A stretch of DNA of 64,000 bases from Robiginitalea biformata HTCC2501 (lineage in GTDB: Bacteria; Bacteroidota; Bacteroidia; Flavobacteriales; Flavobacteriaceae), in NCBI RefSeq assembly GCF_000024125.1, contig NC_013222.1, forward strand, positions 1,342,501-1,406,500. Reading direction: 5' to 3'. Positions 45,970 to 55,401 of this stretch are shown here, one piece after another. Position numbers and translations under genes: made by a program. The notes below the pieces were generated by a model. The model searched no databases. It was not told the origin of the DNA and saw nothing but the letters and a program-made list of their open reading frames with translations. The first letter of the stretch is position 1. Each line of letters starts with the position of its first letter.

Positions 45970-47691
45970 ATGCAAATTATTGAGAACTCCCAGGTGTACG
46001 ACGCAATTGTCGTGGGCTCAGGAGCGGGGGGCGGCATGGCGACCAAGGTACTGGCCGATGCCGGCCTGAATGTGGCCGTCGTTGAAGCCGGCCCGTTTTT
46101 TGATCCGGCCGACGAACAGCAGCGGACCCAAATGAAATGGCCCTATGAAAGCCCGAGGCGCGGTGCCTCCACCACCCGGGCCTTTGGGGATTTTGACGCC
46201 GCCTATGGGGGTTGGGAGATCGAAGGGGAACCCTACACGCACAAAGACAATACGGAATTCCACTGGTTCCGCTCCCATATGCTGGGCGGGCGAACCAACC
46301 ACTGGGGGCGCATTTCCCTCCGGTTTGGCCCGCAGGACTTTAAGCATAAGGACATCGACGGGTACGGCGACAACTGGCCCATCGGATACGAAGATGTAAA
46401 ACCCTATTACGACCGGGTGGATAAACTGATCGGCGTCTTCGGGACGAATGAAGGCCTCCCGAACGATCCGGACGGGTTTTTCCTGCCGCCGCCAAAACCC
46501 AGGCTCCACGAGCTGTTTTATATCCGCGGGGCACGCAAGACCAATGTGCCCGTGTATCCGTCGCGCATGTCGATGCTCACCAAACGGATCAATCAGGAGC
46601 GAGGGGTTTGCTTTTACTGCGGACAGTGCAGCCGGGCCTGCCAGGTATACGCGGATTTTTCGGCGGGTACCTGCCTGATATTCCCGGCACAGAAAAGTCG
46701 GGGCCAGGTAGATTTATTTGTGAATTGCGTGGTCCGCGAGGTAACTACCGATGAGAATGGCCGGGCAACCGGGGTCTCCTATATCAATAAGGAAGACCGG
46801 AAGGAATACAAGCTGAAAGGAAAGGTAGTCGTCCTGGGGGCGTCGGCCTGCAGCAGTGCCCGGATTCTATTGAACTCGAAAAGCCCGCAACACCCGAACG
46901 GCCTGGGGAACAGCAGCGACCTGGTAGGTAAATACCTGCACGATTCCACAGGTGCCAGTCGGGCCGGGTTTATCCCGGACCTGATGAACCGCAGCGTTTC
47001 CTACAACGAGGACGGGGTAGGCGGCATGCATGTGTATTCTCCCTGGTGGGGCGACAATTCAAAACTCGATTTCCCCAGGGGGTACCACATAGAAATCTGG
47101 GGCGGGATGGGAATGCCCTCGTACGGCTTCGGTTTCAACGCCAATGAGTTCAACAAGTTTTTCGGGACGAAGGTAGGCGGCTATGGGGATGTACTCCGCA
47201 GCGACGTGAAAAAGTATTACGGGGCCGTAGTCGGCCTGAGCGGCCGGGGCGAGTCCATTGCCCGGAAGGACAATTACTGCGAGATCGACCCGAACGTCCG
47301 CGACGAATGGGGGATTCCGGTTTTGCGTTTCCACTACAAATGGTCGGACCTGGAGCGCAACCAGGCAAGGCACATGCAGGATACCTTCGAGGAGATCATC
47401 GTCAACATGGGCGGGGAACCCCTCGGGGACAAACCCGGGAAAGACAGCGATTACGGGTTGCTCGCACCCGGGAAAATCATCCACGAAGTGGGGACCACGC
47501 GGATGGGGGACGATCCCAAAACGTCCGTGACCAACCGCTACCAGCAACTCCACGATGCGGACAACGTATTTGTGGTGGATGCCGGTCCTTTTGTTTCCCA
47601 GGCGGACAAGAATTGCACCTGGACCATCCTGGCCCTCTCCATGCGGGCTTCGGAGTACATCGTAAATGAATTGAAACAACAAAATATCTGA
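45970..47691 (+). CDS. GMC family FAD-dependent oxidoreductase with a CxxCxxCxxxC cluster
   Basis: 573 residues. The FAD fold starts at VVGSGAGGGMATKVLADAG (about 14-32). HMLGGRTNHWGRISLRF is the GMC glycine loop, and the C-terminal HEVGTTRMGDDP plus DAGPFVSQADKNCTW carry the catalytic His region. A cluster Cys214, Cys217, Cys220, Cys224 (CFYCGQCSRAC) matches a 4Fe-4S ligand spacing, with another Cys about 10 residues on; related FAD sugar dehydrogenases carry Fe-S centres, but not this exact pattern as far as I recall. It lacks a signal peptide and would be exported, if at all, with the signal-bearing partner 4 bases downstream. The substrate is probably a sugar or polyol. Confidence 0.88.
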   Translation: MQIIENSQVYDAIVVGSGAGGGMATKVLADAGLNVAVVEAGPFFDPADEQQRTQMKWPYESPRRGASTTRAFGDFDAAYGGWEIEGEPYTHKDNTEFHWFRSHMLGGRTNHWGRISLRFGPQDFKHKDIDGYGDNWPIGYEDVKPYYDRVDKLIGVFGTNEGLPNDPDGFFLPPPKPRLHELFYIRGARKTNVPVYPSRMSMLTKRINQERGVCFYCGQCSRACQVYADFSAGTCLIFPAQKSRGQVDLFVNCVVREVTTDENGRATGVSYINKEDRKEYKLKGKVVVLGASACSSARILLNSKSPQHPNGLGNSSDLVGKYLHDSTGASRAGFIPDLMNRSVSYNEDGVGGMHVYSPWWGDNSKLDFPRGYHIEIWGGMGMPSYGFGFNANEFNKFFGTKVGGYGDVLRSDVKKYYGAVVGLSGRGESIARKDNYCEIDPNVRDEWGIPVLRFHYKWSDLERNQARHMQDTFEEIIVNMGGEPLGDKPGKDSDYGLLAPGKIIHEVGTTRMGDDPKTSVTNRYQQLHDADNVFVVDAGPFVSQADKNCTWTILALSMRASEYIVNELKQQNI

Positions 47692-47695
47692 CCCT

Positions 47696-48412
47696 ATGGA
47701 CAGGAGAGAAAGTCTGAAATCCATCGTACTCGGGTCCCTGGCCGGGGGCCTCGTACTCAACGGATGCAAACCCGGCGAGGAGCAGGAACTGGCCGAGGCC
47801 ATTGAACAGAAAGCCGGAGATTATTACGGCCGTACCCCGGAAGAACTCGAGCGCGACAAGGAATTGATGGAGGAGGAACTCCTCACGGAACACGAACGGG
47901 AATTGCTCACGGTGCTCTGCGACGTGATCCTCCCTCCCGGCGATACCTACAAGGGTGCCTCGGATGCCGACGTGGCCGGGTTTATTGAATTCATGGCCAA
48001 GGACATTCCCGAATTGCAGACTCCGCTCAGGGGCGGGTTGCTGGACCTGGAGCACAAGTGCTACCAGGCCTTTGACAAGTCCTTTGTAAACGCTACGGAA
48101 GCCCAACAAAAAGAGCTCATCGACCCGATTGCGTATTACGACCCGGACGTTCCGGAGTTGGAGCGCGACCCGGCGGTCAATTTCTTTTCGCTGGTCCGCA
48201 ACCTGACGCTCACCGGGTTTTACACCTCAAAAATCGGAATTGAGGAATTGGGTTATAAAGGAAATTCCCCGAATGTCTGGGATGGCGTACCGGAAGAGGT
48301 GCTCGCCCAGCACGGGGTGTCCTACGATCCCGAGTGGGTGGCGAAATGCATCGACCAGGAGAAGCGGAACATCCAGGCCGAATGGGACGATAAGGGCAAC
48401 CTGATTACCTGA
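47696..48412 (+). CDS. Gluconate 2-dehydrogenase subunit 3 family protein
   Basis: 238 residues. MDRRESLKSIVLGSLAGGLVLNGC combines a twin-arginine-like start with a lipobox Cys at 24, consistent with Tat export and lipidation. The body (LTVLCDVILPPGD, VAGFIEFMAKDIPE, NFFSLVRNLTLTGFYTSKIGI) fits the small subunit of membrane gluconate/fructose dehydrogenases, which chaperones and exports the FAD subunit. It lies 4 bases after the GMC gene, so the two make one enzyme at the periplasmic face. Confidence 0.88.
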   Translation: MDRRESLKSIVLGSLAGGLVLNGCKPGEEQELAEAIEQKAGDYYGRTPEELERDKELMEEELLTEHERELLTVLCDVILPPGDTYKGASDADVAGFIEFMAKDIPELQTPLRGGLLDLEHKCYQAFDKSFVNATEAQQKELIDPIAYYDPDVPELERDPAVNFFSLVRNLTLTGFYTSKIGIEELGYKGNSPNVWDGVPEEVLAQHGVSYDPEWVAKCIDQEKRNIQAEWDDKGNLIT

Positions 48413-48461
48413 CCCGGGAATCACCTGGGAACCGGGATTTTTGTCCCGCAGGTTAAAAGAC

Positions 48462-48494
48462 AGCCGGTGGCCGGAAAGGCCCCCGGCTCTTTTT
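48462..48494. terminator. Bidirectional terminator between the dehydrogenase unit and the ara operon
   Basis: Stem AGCCGG-T-GGCC/GGCC-C-CCGGCT (one mismatch) around GGAAA; CTTTTTA follows on the plus strand, and a weaker T-rich stretch on the minus strand. Confidence 0.75.
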
Positions 48495-50112
48495 ATTTCC
48501 CGTTAAACCAGATCATGATGCCGATAACGATAACGAGGATGCCGACCGAGACGACGATATCCTTCCAATTGTAACTCGCCTTATTGCGCTCTTTCTCCTC
48601 CCGGGTAATGGTCGCATAGGTGAGGTTGGCAATTTTTTCGGGCTCCGGGGCCGGGGTCATCAGGCTCACGCCAACCAGCACCACGATGCAAAACAAGAAG
48701 AACCAGGCCGCGAAAATCAGGTAATTCACAGCCCCCAGGGTATACAGCCAGCTGCCCGGCTCCAGGTGGTCCTTGGCGAGTTCCAGGGAGATACGCAGGG
48801 CACCCCCCAGGAATCCGACAATCAGGGTGACAAAAGCCCCCTGTGCGTTCACCCGCTTCATAAATATCCCCAGCAGGAATACCGCTGCGATCGGCGGTGC
48901 GATATAGGATTGCACGCTCTGCAGGTATTCGTAGAGTACCCCGGAGATATTCGCCATGATCGGGATCCAGATAATCCCGATGACCACCACGATGGCCGTG
49001 GCGATTTGTCCGGTGCGTACCAGTTTTTTCTCCGGGGTACCCGGGCGGAGCTTTTTGTAGATGTCCACGGTGAACAAGGTAGAACAGGAGTTGAACACGG
49101 AAGCCAGCGAGCTCATCAGGGCAGCGAGCAGCCCGGCCGCCACCAGGCCGCGCAACCCGGAGGGTAGCAGGTTGCTCATCAGCACCGGGAAGGCCTCGTC
49201 CGGGTTGTCCCAGTGCAGTTCTCCCCGCATTTTCAATGTGAGTGCAATTACGCCCGGGATCAGGAACAGGAAGACCGGCATCAGTTTGAGCAGGGCCCCG
49301 AAAATGGTGCCGCGCCGCCCCTCCTTGATGTTTTTTGCGGTCAGGGCCCGCTGGACGATGTACTGGTCCGTACACCAGTACCAAATCCCCACGATCGTGC
49401 TCGAGATGATTAGCCAGGGCCAGGGGAAGTCCGGGTCCGTGGCGGAGCGCCACATATTCAGGTATTCCGGGGAAACAGTTTCCCGCATGCTTTCCCAGCC
49501 GCCCACACGGTCCAACCCGATGACCGTCAGGGCCGCCGCACCGAGCACCAGGATAATGGCCTGCAGGGTTTCCGTGTAGACTACGGCCCGCATCCCGCCC
49601 AGGACGGTATAGATGCCTGTGAGGACCACGGTGGCAATCGCCCCGGTCCAGAAATCGATGCCCAGTAGGGCGGAGACCACCACGCCCCCGGCATAGATGG
49701 TCACGGAGATCTTGGTGAGCACATAGGCCACAATGGAAAATACGGACAGGATCCAGCGCGCGCGGGCATCAAAGCGTTTCTCGAGGAATTCGGGCATGGT
49801 AAACACCCCGGCCCGGGCGTAAAACGGGAGGAACACCCACCCGAGCAACAGGACGATCCAGGCGTGGATTTCGTAGATGAGCATCGGGAGCTTGTTACTG
49901 GCCCCTGTACCCGCCAGGCCCACCACGTGTTCGGAACCGATGTTGGAGGCGAAGATGGAAGCGCCCACTACAAACCAACCGACGTTGCGGCCGGCCAGGA
50001 AGTAGTCTTCGGTATTGTCCTTTTTTTTGAGGATCACCCATACGGCAATCCCCAGCAGGATGGCAAAATATATCGAAATGGTTACCCAATCCAGGGAATC
50101 GAGCATTTGCAT
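48493..50112 (-). CDS. Sodium:solute symporter, probably L-arabinose
   Basis: 539 residues, about 14 TM helices, SSS family. The family pattern is visible in NIGSEHVVGLAGTGASNK and YWCTDQYIVQRALTAKNIKEGRRG, near SGLT-type proteins. It moves a sugar into the cell with Na+. As last gene of the abf-araBDA-galM operon, 12 bases after the epimerase, it is most likely the arabinose carrier; the substrate is inferred from context. Confidence 0.88.
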   Translation of the reverse strand: MQMLDSLDWVTISIYFAILLGIAVWVILKKKDNTEDYFLAGRNVGWFVVGASIFASNIGSEHVVGLAGTGASNKLPMLIYEIHAWIVLLLGWVFLPFYARAGVFTMPEFLEKRFDARARWILSVFSIVAYVLTKISVTIYAGGVVVSALLGIDFWTGAIATVVLTGIYTVLGGMRAVVYTETLQAIILVLGAAALTVIGLDRVGGWESMRETVSPEYLNMWRSATDPDFPWPWLIISSTIVGIWYWCTDQYIVQRALTAKNIKEGRRGTIFGALLKLMPVFLFLIPGVIALTLKMRGELHWDNPDEAFPVLMSNLLPSGLRGLVAAGLLAALMSSLASVFNSCSTLFTVDIYKKLRPGTPEKKLVRTGQIATAIVVVIGIIWIPIMANISGVLYEYLQSVQSYIAPPIAAVFLLGIFMKRVNAQGAFVTLIVGFLGGALRISLELAKDHLEPGSWLYTLGAVNYLIFAAWFFLFCIVVLVGVSLMTPAPEPEKIANLTYATITREEKERNKASYNWKDIVVSVGILVIVIGIMIWFNGK

Positions 50113-50124
50113 AGCGGTATCGGT

Positions 50125-51330
50125 TTAATTGGTTGTATGAGGTGTGTTGGTTGAAAGTCTGAAGCGCGTATGGGAGCGATAGGTCTGTCCGGGATCCAGC
50201 CGCACCGAAGGGAAGGCCTCCTGGTTGGGGGAGTCCGGGTAGTGCTGGGTCTCCAGGCAGAAACCGCTGCGTTTCCCGTAGGTCCCGCCCCCTTTGGCGG
50301 GGAGCGACCCGTCCAGGAAATTGCCCGTGTAGAACTGCACCCCGGGCTCATCGGTGGCTACCTCCAGCTTTCGGCCGGTTGGCGGGTGTACCACCGTGGC
50401 AAATTGACGGAATCCGGCGTCCGGGTCGTTGAGTACCCAGCAATGGTCGTAGCCTCCACCCATAGCGATTTGTTCATTTGCTGCATCGATATCCTCCCCG
50501 ATAGGCTTGGGCGCCGTAAAATCAAAAGGCGTCCCGGAAACCGGCCGGATTTCGCCCGTTGGGATGAGTCCGTCGTCAACAGGCAGGAAGGCATCGGCCT
50601 GCAGGGTAAGCACGTGGTCCCCGATGGATTGGGAGAAGTCGGCCGACAGGTTAAAGTATACATGCTGCGTGAGGTTTACAATAGTCGGGGCATCCGTCCT
50701 GGCCTCGTATTGGATATCCAGTTCCCCGGCTTCCGTGAGTGTGTAGGTGATTGCAACGTCTAGGTTCCCGGGGTACCCTTCTTCCCCGTCCGGGCTCGTG
50801 TAGGTGAGGACGGCCGTATTGCTTTCCGGCCCGTCCGGCAACCGAACTTCCCACAGGACTTTGTCGAATCCCTTAACCCCTCCATGCAGGTGATTATCCC
50901 CATTGTTTTTGGCCAGCGAATAGGTTTCCCCATCCAGGGTGAATTCCCCCCCGGCGATCCGGTTGCCGTAGCGTCCCACCAGCGCCCCGAAAAACGGGTG
51001 CCCCTCCAGGTACGGTTCCAAACTGTCGAAGCCCAGGACGACATCCTCCAGGTTCCCTTCCGCATCCGGGGCCGACCAATAGGTGATAATCCCGCCGTAA
51101 TTTATAAAACGCAGCTCCATGCCAGCATGGTTCCGCATGGTATAGCGGGTAACCTCCCGACCGTCTTTGAGCTGGCCGAATGGCTGGATTTCAATTTTCG
51201 CTTTATTGCCGGCGTTTCCCTGAGCAGCCTCCGGGGCGGCTTCTTTCTTTCCCTCCCGGCAGCCTGTTGCCAGGAGCAGGGCGGCACATATCAGAATGGC
51301 CGTGAGGCAGTTTCGTGGTTTTGAGGTCAT
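50125..51330 (-). CDS. galM: Aldose 1-epimerase, lipoprotein
   Basis: 401 residues from the chosen ATG; the lipobox LLLATGC (Cys24) marks export to the periplasm. It equilibrates alpha and beta anomers of free sugars. The GalM marks are RYGNRIAGGEF, NNGDNHLHGGVKGFDK (His), NLTQHVYFNLS (His) and the late GVQFYTGNFLDG with its Glu in FCLETQHYPDSPN. The frame extends 24 codons upstream, but this would spoil the signal peptide. Its place in the operon indicates it prepares arabinose released outside for uptake. Confidence 0.93.
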   Translation of the reverse strand: MTSKPRNCLTAILICAALLLATGCREGKKEAAPEAAQGNAGNKAKIEIQPFGQLKDGREVTRYTMRNHAGMELRFINYGGIITYWSAPDAEGNLEDVVLGFDSLEPYLEGHPFFGALVGRYGNRIAGGEFTLDGETYSLAKNNGDNHLHGGVKGFDKVLWEVRLPDGPESNTAVLTYTSPDGEEGYPGNLDVAITYTLTEAGELDIQYEARTDAPTIVNLTQHVYFNLSADFSQSIGDHVLTLQADAFLPVDDGLIPTGEIRPVSGTPFDFTAPKPIGEDIDAANEQIAMGGGYDHCWVLNDPDAGFRQFATVVHPPTGRKLEVATDEPGVQFYTGNFLDGSLPAKGGGTYGKRSGFCLETQHYPDSPNQEAFPSVRLDPGQTYRSHTRFRLSTNTPHTTN

Positions 51331-51431
51331 CGGTTGTTGTTTGTATTCATCGGTTAGTCGAATCCGTTTGCCGTCCGGCCCGGGCGGCTCCCGGCGTTCC
51401 ATCGGGGCAATTGACCCGTGTGGAGCGCCTG

Positions 51432-52937
51432 TTACATCCCGTGTCGGAATAGGTGAAAATACGTTTCATTTGCCCGGATTTGCTCCTTAAATGCCCGAAT
51501 CCGGGTTGCCGGGTCGATAACGAGCAATTCAATACCGAAAATTTCGGCAAAATCTTCCATAAAATCGGTGGTCAGGGCCTGTGAATATACGGTGTGGTGG
51601 GCGCCCCCTGCCAGGATCCAGGCGGTGGCAGCCGTCTCCAGGTCCGGTTTCGGGTCCCAAAGTACCCGGGCAACCGGTAATTTCGGCAGGTCCGCCAACG
51701 GGGCTACGGCCTCCACCTCATTGACCACGAGTCGGAAGCGATTTCCCATATCGATCAGGCAGGTGTTGATTGCAGGTCCGGCCGGGGAATTGAAAACCAG
51801 GCGCACGGGGTCTTCCCTGCCGCCGATCCCGAGCGGGTGGATTTCGCACAAGGGTTTCCCGGAAGCGATGGACGGGCAGATCTCCAGCATATGCGACCCC
51901 AGGACCAGGCTTTTGTCACTGCCAAAGTGATAGGTGTAGTCCTCCATAAAAGTAGTGCCCCCTTCCAAACCTGCAGACATGACCTTCATGGCGGCCACCA
52001 GGGCGGCGGTTTTCCAATCACCCTCGGCGCCAAAACCGTAGCCGTCGGCCATCAAACGCTGTACGGCAATACCCGGCAGCTGCCGAAAGGCCCCAAGGTT
52101 TTCAAATGTATCGGTAAAAGCGGAAAACCCGCCTTCCTCCAGGAAGTCGCGAAGCCCGAGTTCAATACGCGCGGCTTCCAGCAAGGCCTGGCGTTGCCCC
52201 CCATCCTGCTGCAGGGCGGGAGACAGGGTGTAATCCGCTTCGTAGGTCTTGACGAGCTCGGCCACCCGGGTCTCGCTCAGGTCCGCAATCCGGCCGGTTA
52301 TGTCCGAAGTAGCGTAGCCGTTAACGGAGAAACCGAAACGCATTTGGGCCTCCACTTTGTCGCCTTCGGTGACCGCCACCTCCCGCATATTGTCGCCGAT
52401 CCGGGCCACCTGCATACCCCGGAGTGCATCGGCCCCCAGGACCACCCGGGCCCAGATTCCGAGTTTCTCCTGTACGCTCCCGGACTTCCAGTGGCCGGCC
52501 ACCACCTTGCGCGCCCGGCGCATGCGCGATGTCATAAAGCCGAATTCCCGGTCGCCGTGTGCCGACTGGTGCAGGTTCATATAATCCATGTCGATGGAGT
52601 CCCACGGGATGCCGGCGTTGAATTGGGTATGCAGGTGGCAGAGGGGTTTCTGGAGCTCCCCGAGCCCGCGAATCCACATTTTGGCCGGGGAAAAGGTATG
52701 CATCCAGGCAATGACCCCGATACAATTATCATCGTTATTGGCTTCCCTGCAGAGGGCCGTAATTTCGTCTGCAGTGGTCACCACGGGTTTAAAGACCAGG
52801 GGAATCGGGAGGCGATCCGACTGGTTCAGGCCATTGGCGATAACCCGGGCGTCCGATCCTACCTGATGGAGGGCCTCCGGGCCATAGAGGTGCTGGCTGC
52901 CGGTGACAAGCCAGAGTTCTTTGTCGTTTGGTTTCAT
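51432..52937 (-). CDS. araA: L-arabinose isomerase
   Basis: 501 residues, the standard length. It converts L-arabinose to L-ribulose with Mn2+. Visible family segments: [15 protein letters not shown] at the start, [25 protein letters not shown] [33 protein letters not shown] (catalytic Glu), [10 protein letters not shown] (catalytic Glu) and [10 protein letters not shown] (metal His). It lies 12 bases after araD and 101 bases before galM. Confidence 0.97.
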   Translation of the reverse strand: MKPNDKELWLVTGSQHLYGPEALHQVGSDARVIANGLNQSDRLPIPLVFKPVVTTADEITALCREANNDDNCIGVIAWMHTFSPAKMWIRGLGELQKPLCHLHTQFNAGIPWDSIDMDYMNLHQSAHGDREFGFMTSRMRRARKVVAGHWKSGSVQEKLGIWARVVLGADALRGMQVARIGDNMREVAVTEGDKVEAQMRFGFSVNGYATSDITGRIADLSETRVAELVKTYEADYTLSPALQQDGGQRQALLEAARIELGLRDFLEEGGFSAFTDTFENLGAFRQLPGIAVQRLMADGYGFGAEGDWKTAALVAAMKVMSAGLEGGTTFMEDYTYHFGSDKSLVLGSHMLEICPSIASGKPLCEIHPLGIGGREDPVRLVFNSPAGPAINTCLIDMGNRFRLVVNEVEAVAPLADLPKLPVARVLWDPKPDLETAATAWILAGGAHHTVYSQALTTDFMEDFAEIFGIELLVIDPATRIRAFKEQIRANETYFHLFRHGM

Positions 52938-52949
52938 TGTTTTGGTTGG

Positions 52950-53651
52950 TTATTGTCCGTAATAGGCATCGTCGCCGTGCTTCCGGTTGTAGTGTTTTTT
53001 AATAAGAGCTTCTTTGAGCCTCGGGGCCCCCGGGTTGATTTGCAGGGTCAGGTAGGCCATCTGAGCGACTGTTTCAAGGACCTTGCTGTTGTAGACGGCC
53101 CCGGCGGCATCCCGTCCCCAACAGAAGGGTCCGTGGTTTCCGATCAGGACCATTTCCACCTCCTCCGGCGAAAGTTTGCGTTCCCGGAAGCACTCCAGGA
53201 TCTGTATGCCCGTGTTGTGCTCGTAATCCCCTGCAATCAGGTGGTCGGCCATGGGCGGGGCGCAGGGGATGTCCCGGGTCAGGTGGTCCGCATGGGTCGT
53301 GCCGAAAACGGGGATGTCCTGCTGGGCCTGGGCCCAGGCAACCGAATAGGTGGAGTGGGTATGCGCAATGCCCCCGATCCCTTCCCAGTTCTTGTACAGG
53401 AAGGCATGCGTGGCCGTATCCGAGGAGGGCCGGAGCTTCCCTTCCACTACCTTACTGTCGTAATCCACAACTACCATATCTTCCGGTCGCAACTGGTCGT
53501 AGGGAACCCCGCTGGGCTTGATGGCGAAAATGCCCCGGTCGCGATCGGCTGCACTGACGTTCCCGAAGGTGTGGATAACCAGCCCCAGGGCGTTGAGTTC
53601 CATATTCGCCTGGTAGCATTCGTTTTTAAGTGCATCGTGGGAACCTGCCAT
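52950..53651 (-). CDS. araD: L-ribulose-5-phosphate 4-epimerase
   Basis: 233 residues. It converts L-ribulose-5-phosphate to D-xylulose-5-phosphate, the last step into the pentose phosphate pathway. Class II aldolase-family features: FGNVSAADRD near the N-terminus (phosphate), FGTTHADHLTRDIPC and the zinc histidines in THSTYSVAWAQ and HGPFCWG. It starts 2 bases after the araB stop. Confidence 0.96.
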   Translation of the reverse strand: MAGSHDALKNECYQANMELNALGLVIHTFGNVSAADRDRGIFAIKPSGVPYDQLRPEDMVVVDYDSKVVEGKLRPSSDTATHAFLYKNWEGIGGIAHTHSTYSVAWAQAQQDIPVFGTTHADHLTRDIPCAPPMADHLIAGDYEHNTGIQILECFRERKLSPEEVEMVLIGNHGPFCWGRDAAGAVYNSKVLETVAQMAYLTLQINPGAPRLKEALIKKHYNRKHGDDAYYGQ

Positions 53652-53653
53652 AG

Positions 53654-55342
53654 TTATGTTTTTTGCATTTGGGCATCCCGGGCCAGGGTGGCGGCAAAGG
53701 CCCCCAGTTTTTCATATACCCGAAATTCTTCCTCAAGAACGGCTGCAGCCTCCGGTTCCGGCTGGAATGTCACTTCTACCGGGCTGCCCATGATGCGGGC
53801 CGCAGCGGGGATATCCGGATGGATGCCGGCAGCCACAGCGGCATAGATAGCCGCCCCCAGGGCGGGTGCCTGGTCCGAGGCTGCTACCGCGATGGGCCGG
53901 TTGAGCACGTTGGCAAGTGTCTGCATGATAAAGCCCGATTTCCGGGCTACCCCGCCAACCCCGATAACCGAATGGATGGACACCCCTTCCGCCTCAAACC
54001 GGTCGACGATTTTTTTGGAGCCATAACAGATGGCGTGGACCAGGGCTTTGAACAGGTGGGGGGCGCTACTGCCCAGGGTCAGGTTGGCGATGGCGCTTTT
54101 CAATTGTTGGTCGGCGTCCGGGGAACGCCGGCCGTTGATCCAGTCCAGGGCAACCGGCAGGCTTTCCGATATCGGGATTTGCTCCGCAGCGGCCGAGAGT
54201 TCCGGGATCAGCCGGGCTGCTGCATCGGCCAACAGATCTGCCCGTTGTTTTTCGGTGAGTGCCGGGGAATGGAAAACCACCTTTTCCATGGGCCATAAAA
54301 GGAGATCCCGGAACCAAGCCAAAAGGTCGCCGAAAGCCGATTGTCCGGCCTCCAGCCCGGACATTCCCGGGATTACCGATCCGTCTACCTGGCCGCATAT
54401 ACCCGGCACCGTCCGCTCCCGGAGCCCTGGGTCCGGAGATACCATGATATCGCAGGTGGAAGTACCCATTACGCGTACCAGCGTGTTTTCTTCGATTTTG
54501 GCCCCGACCGCCCCGGCGTGCGCATCAAAGGTGCCAACGGCGAGGGCAGTTTGGGTTGTCAGGCCGAGTCTGTTCGCCCATTCGGCACTCAGGTGCCCGG
54601 CCAGCTGGTCGGAGGGGAAAGTATCCCGGTACAGACGGCCCCGCAATGTTCCCAGATAGGGGTCCAGTCGGGAGAGGAATGCCGTATCCGGCAACCCGCC
54701 CCAGGATGGGTGCCACATGGCCTTGTGGCCTGCGGCGCACCGGCTCCTTTTGAAGGCGGCCGGATCCTTACCGCCTGCAAGGAGGAATGTCATCAGGTCG
54801 CAATGCTCCATCCAGGACCAGGCGGCCTCCCGAACGGCGGCATCTTCCCGCACAATATGCAGGATCTTGGCCCAAAACCATTCAGAGGAATAGATCCCCC
54901 CGACATAGCGGGTGTAATCCGGCCCACCCCAGGCCCGGGTAAGCTCGTTGATCTCATCCGCTTCGGCCAGGGCCGTGTGGTCCTTCCAGAGCACCATCAT
55001 GGCATTCGGGTTTTCCTCAAACCCCGGAACCAGGGCCAGGGGGGTCCCGTTTTCGGTCACCGGGACGGGGGAGGAGCCCGTGGTATCGATGCAGATGCCT
55101 TTTACCGTCTGCGGTTGGGCACCGCTTTTCCGAATGACTTCGCAAATAGTGGCCTCAACCCCCTCAATATGGTCCAGGGGGTGCTGCCGGAACCGGTTGG
55201 CAGCCGGGTCGCAGAATTTGCCGGCCTTCCAGCGCGGGTATGCGTATACAGCAGCAGCCTTTTCATTCCCGTCGGACGTGTCCACTAGCAGGGCGCGAAC
55301 CGAATCGCTTCCGAAGTCCAATCCGATAACAAATTGCTCCAT
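53654..55342 (-). CDS. araB: Ribulokinase
   Basis: 562 residues, FGGY kinase family. It phosphorylates L-ribulose with ATP. The N-terminus FVIGLDFGSDSVRALLVD is the phosphate-1 loop; GICIDTTGSSPVPV and the later VGTFDAHAGAVG and VIGVGGVARKSGF segments are family marks. It lies second in the operon, 59 bases after the arabinofuranosidase gene and 2 bases before araD. Confidence 0.96.
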   Translation of the reverse strand: MEQFVIGLDFGSDSVRALLVDTSDGNEKAAAVYAYPRWKAGKFCDPAANRFRQHPLDHIEGVEATICEVIRKSGAQPQTVKGICIDTTGSSPVPVTENGTPLALVPGFEENPNAMMVLWKDHTALAEADEINELTRAWGGPDYTRYVGGIYSSEWFWAKILHIVREDAAVREAAWSWMEHCDLMTFLLAGGKDPAAFKRSRCAAGHKAMWHPSWGGLPDTAFLSRLDPYLGTLRGRLYRDTFPSDQLAGHLSAEWANRLGLTTQTALAVGTFDAHAGAVGAKIEENTLVRVMGTSTCDIMVSPDPGLRERTVPGICGQVDGSVIPGMSGLEAGQSAFGDLLAWFRDLLLWPMEKVVFHSPALTEKQRADLLADAAARLIPELSAAAEQIPISESLPVALDWINGRRSPDADQQLKSAIANLTLGSSAPHLFKALVHAICYGSKKIVDRFEAEGVSIHSVIGVGGVARKSGFIMQTLANVLNRPIAVAASDQAPALGAAIYAAVAAGIHPDIPAAARIMGSPVEVTFQPEPEAAAVLEEEFRVYEKLGAFAATLARDAQMQKT

Positions 55343-55401
55343 GGCTACTTTTTTACTTGTGGCTGCATAACGGGTGGTTGCCAGCCGGTTGCACGGGTGT
55401 G

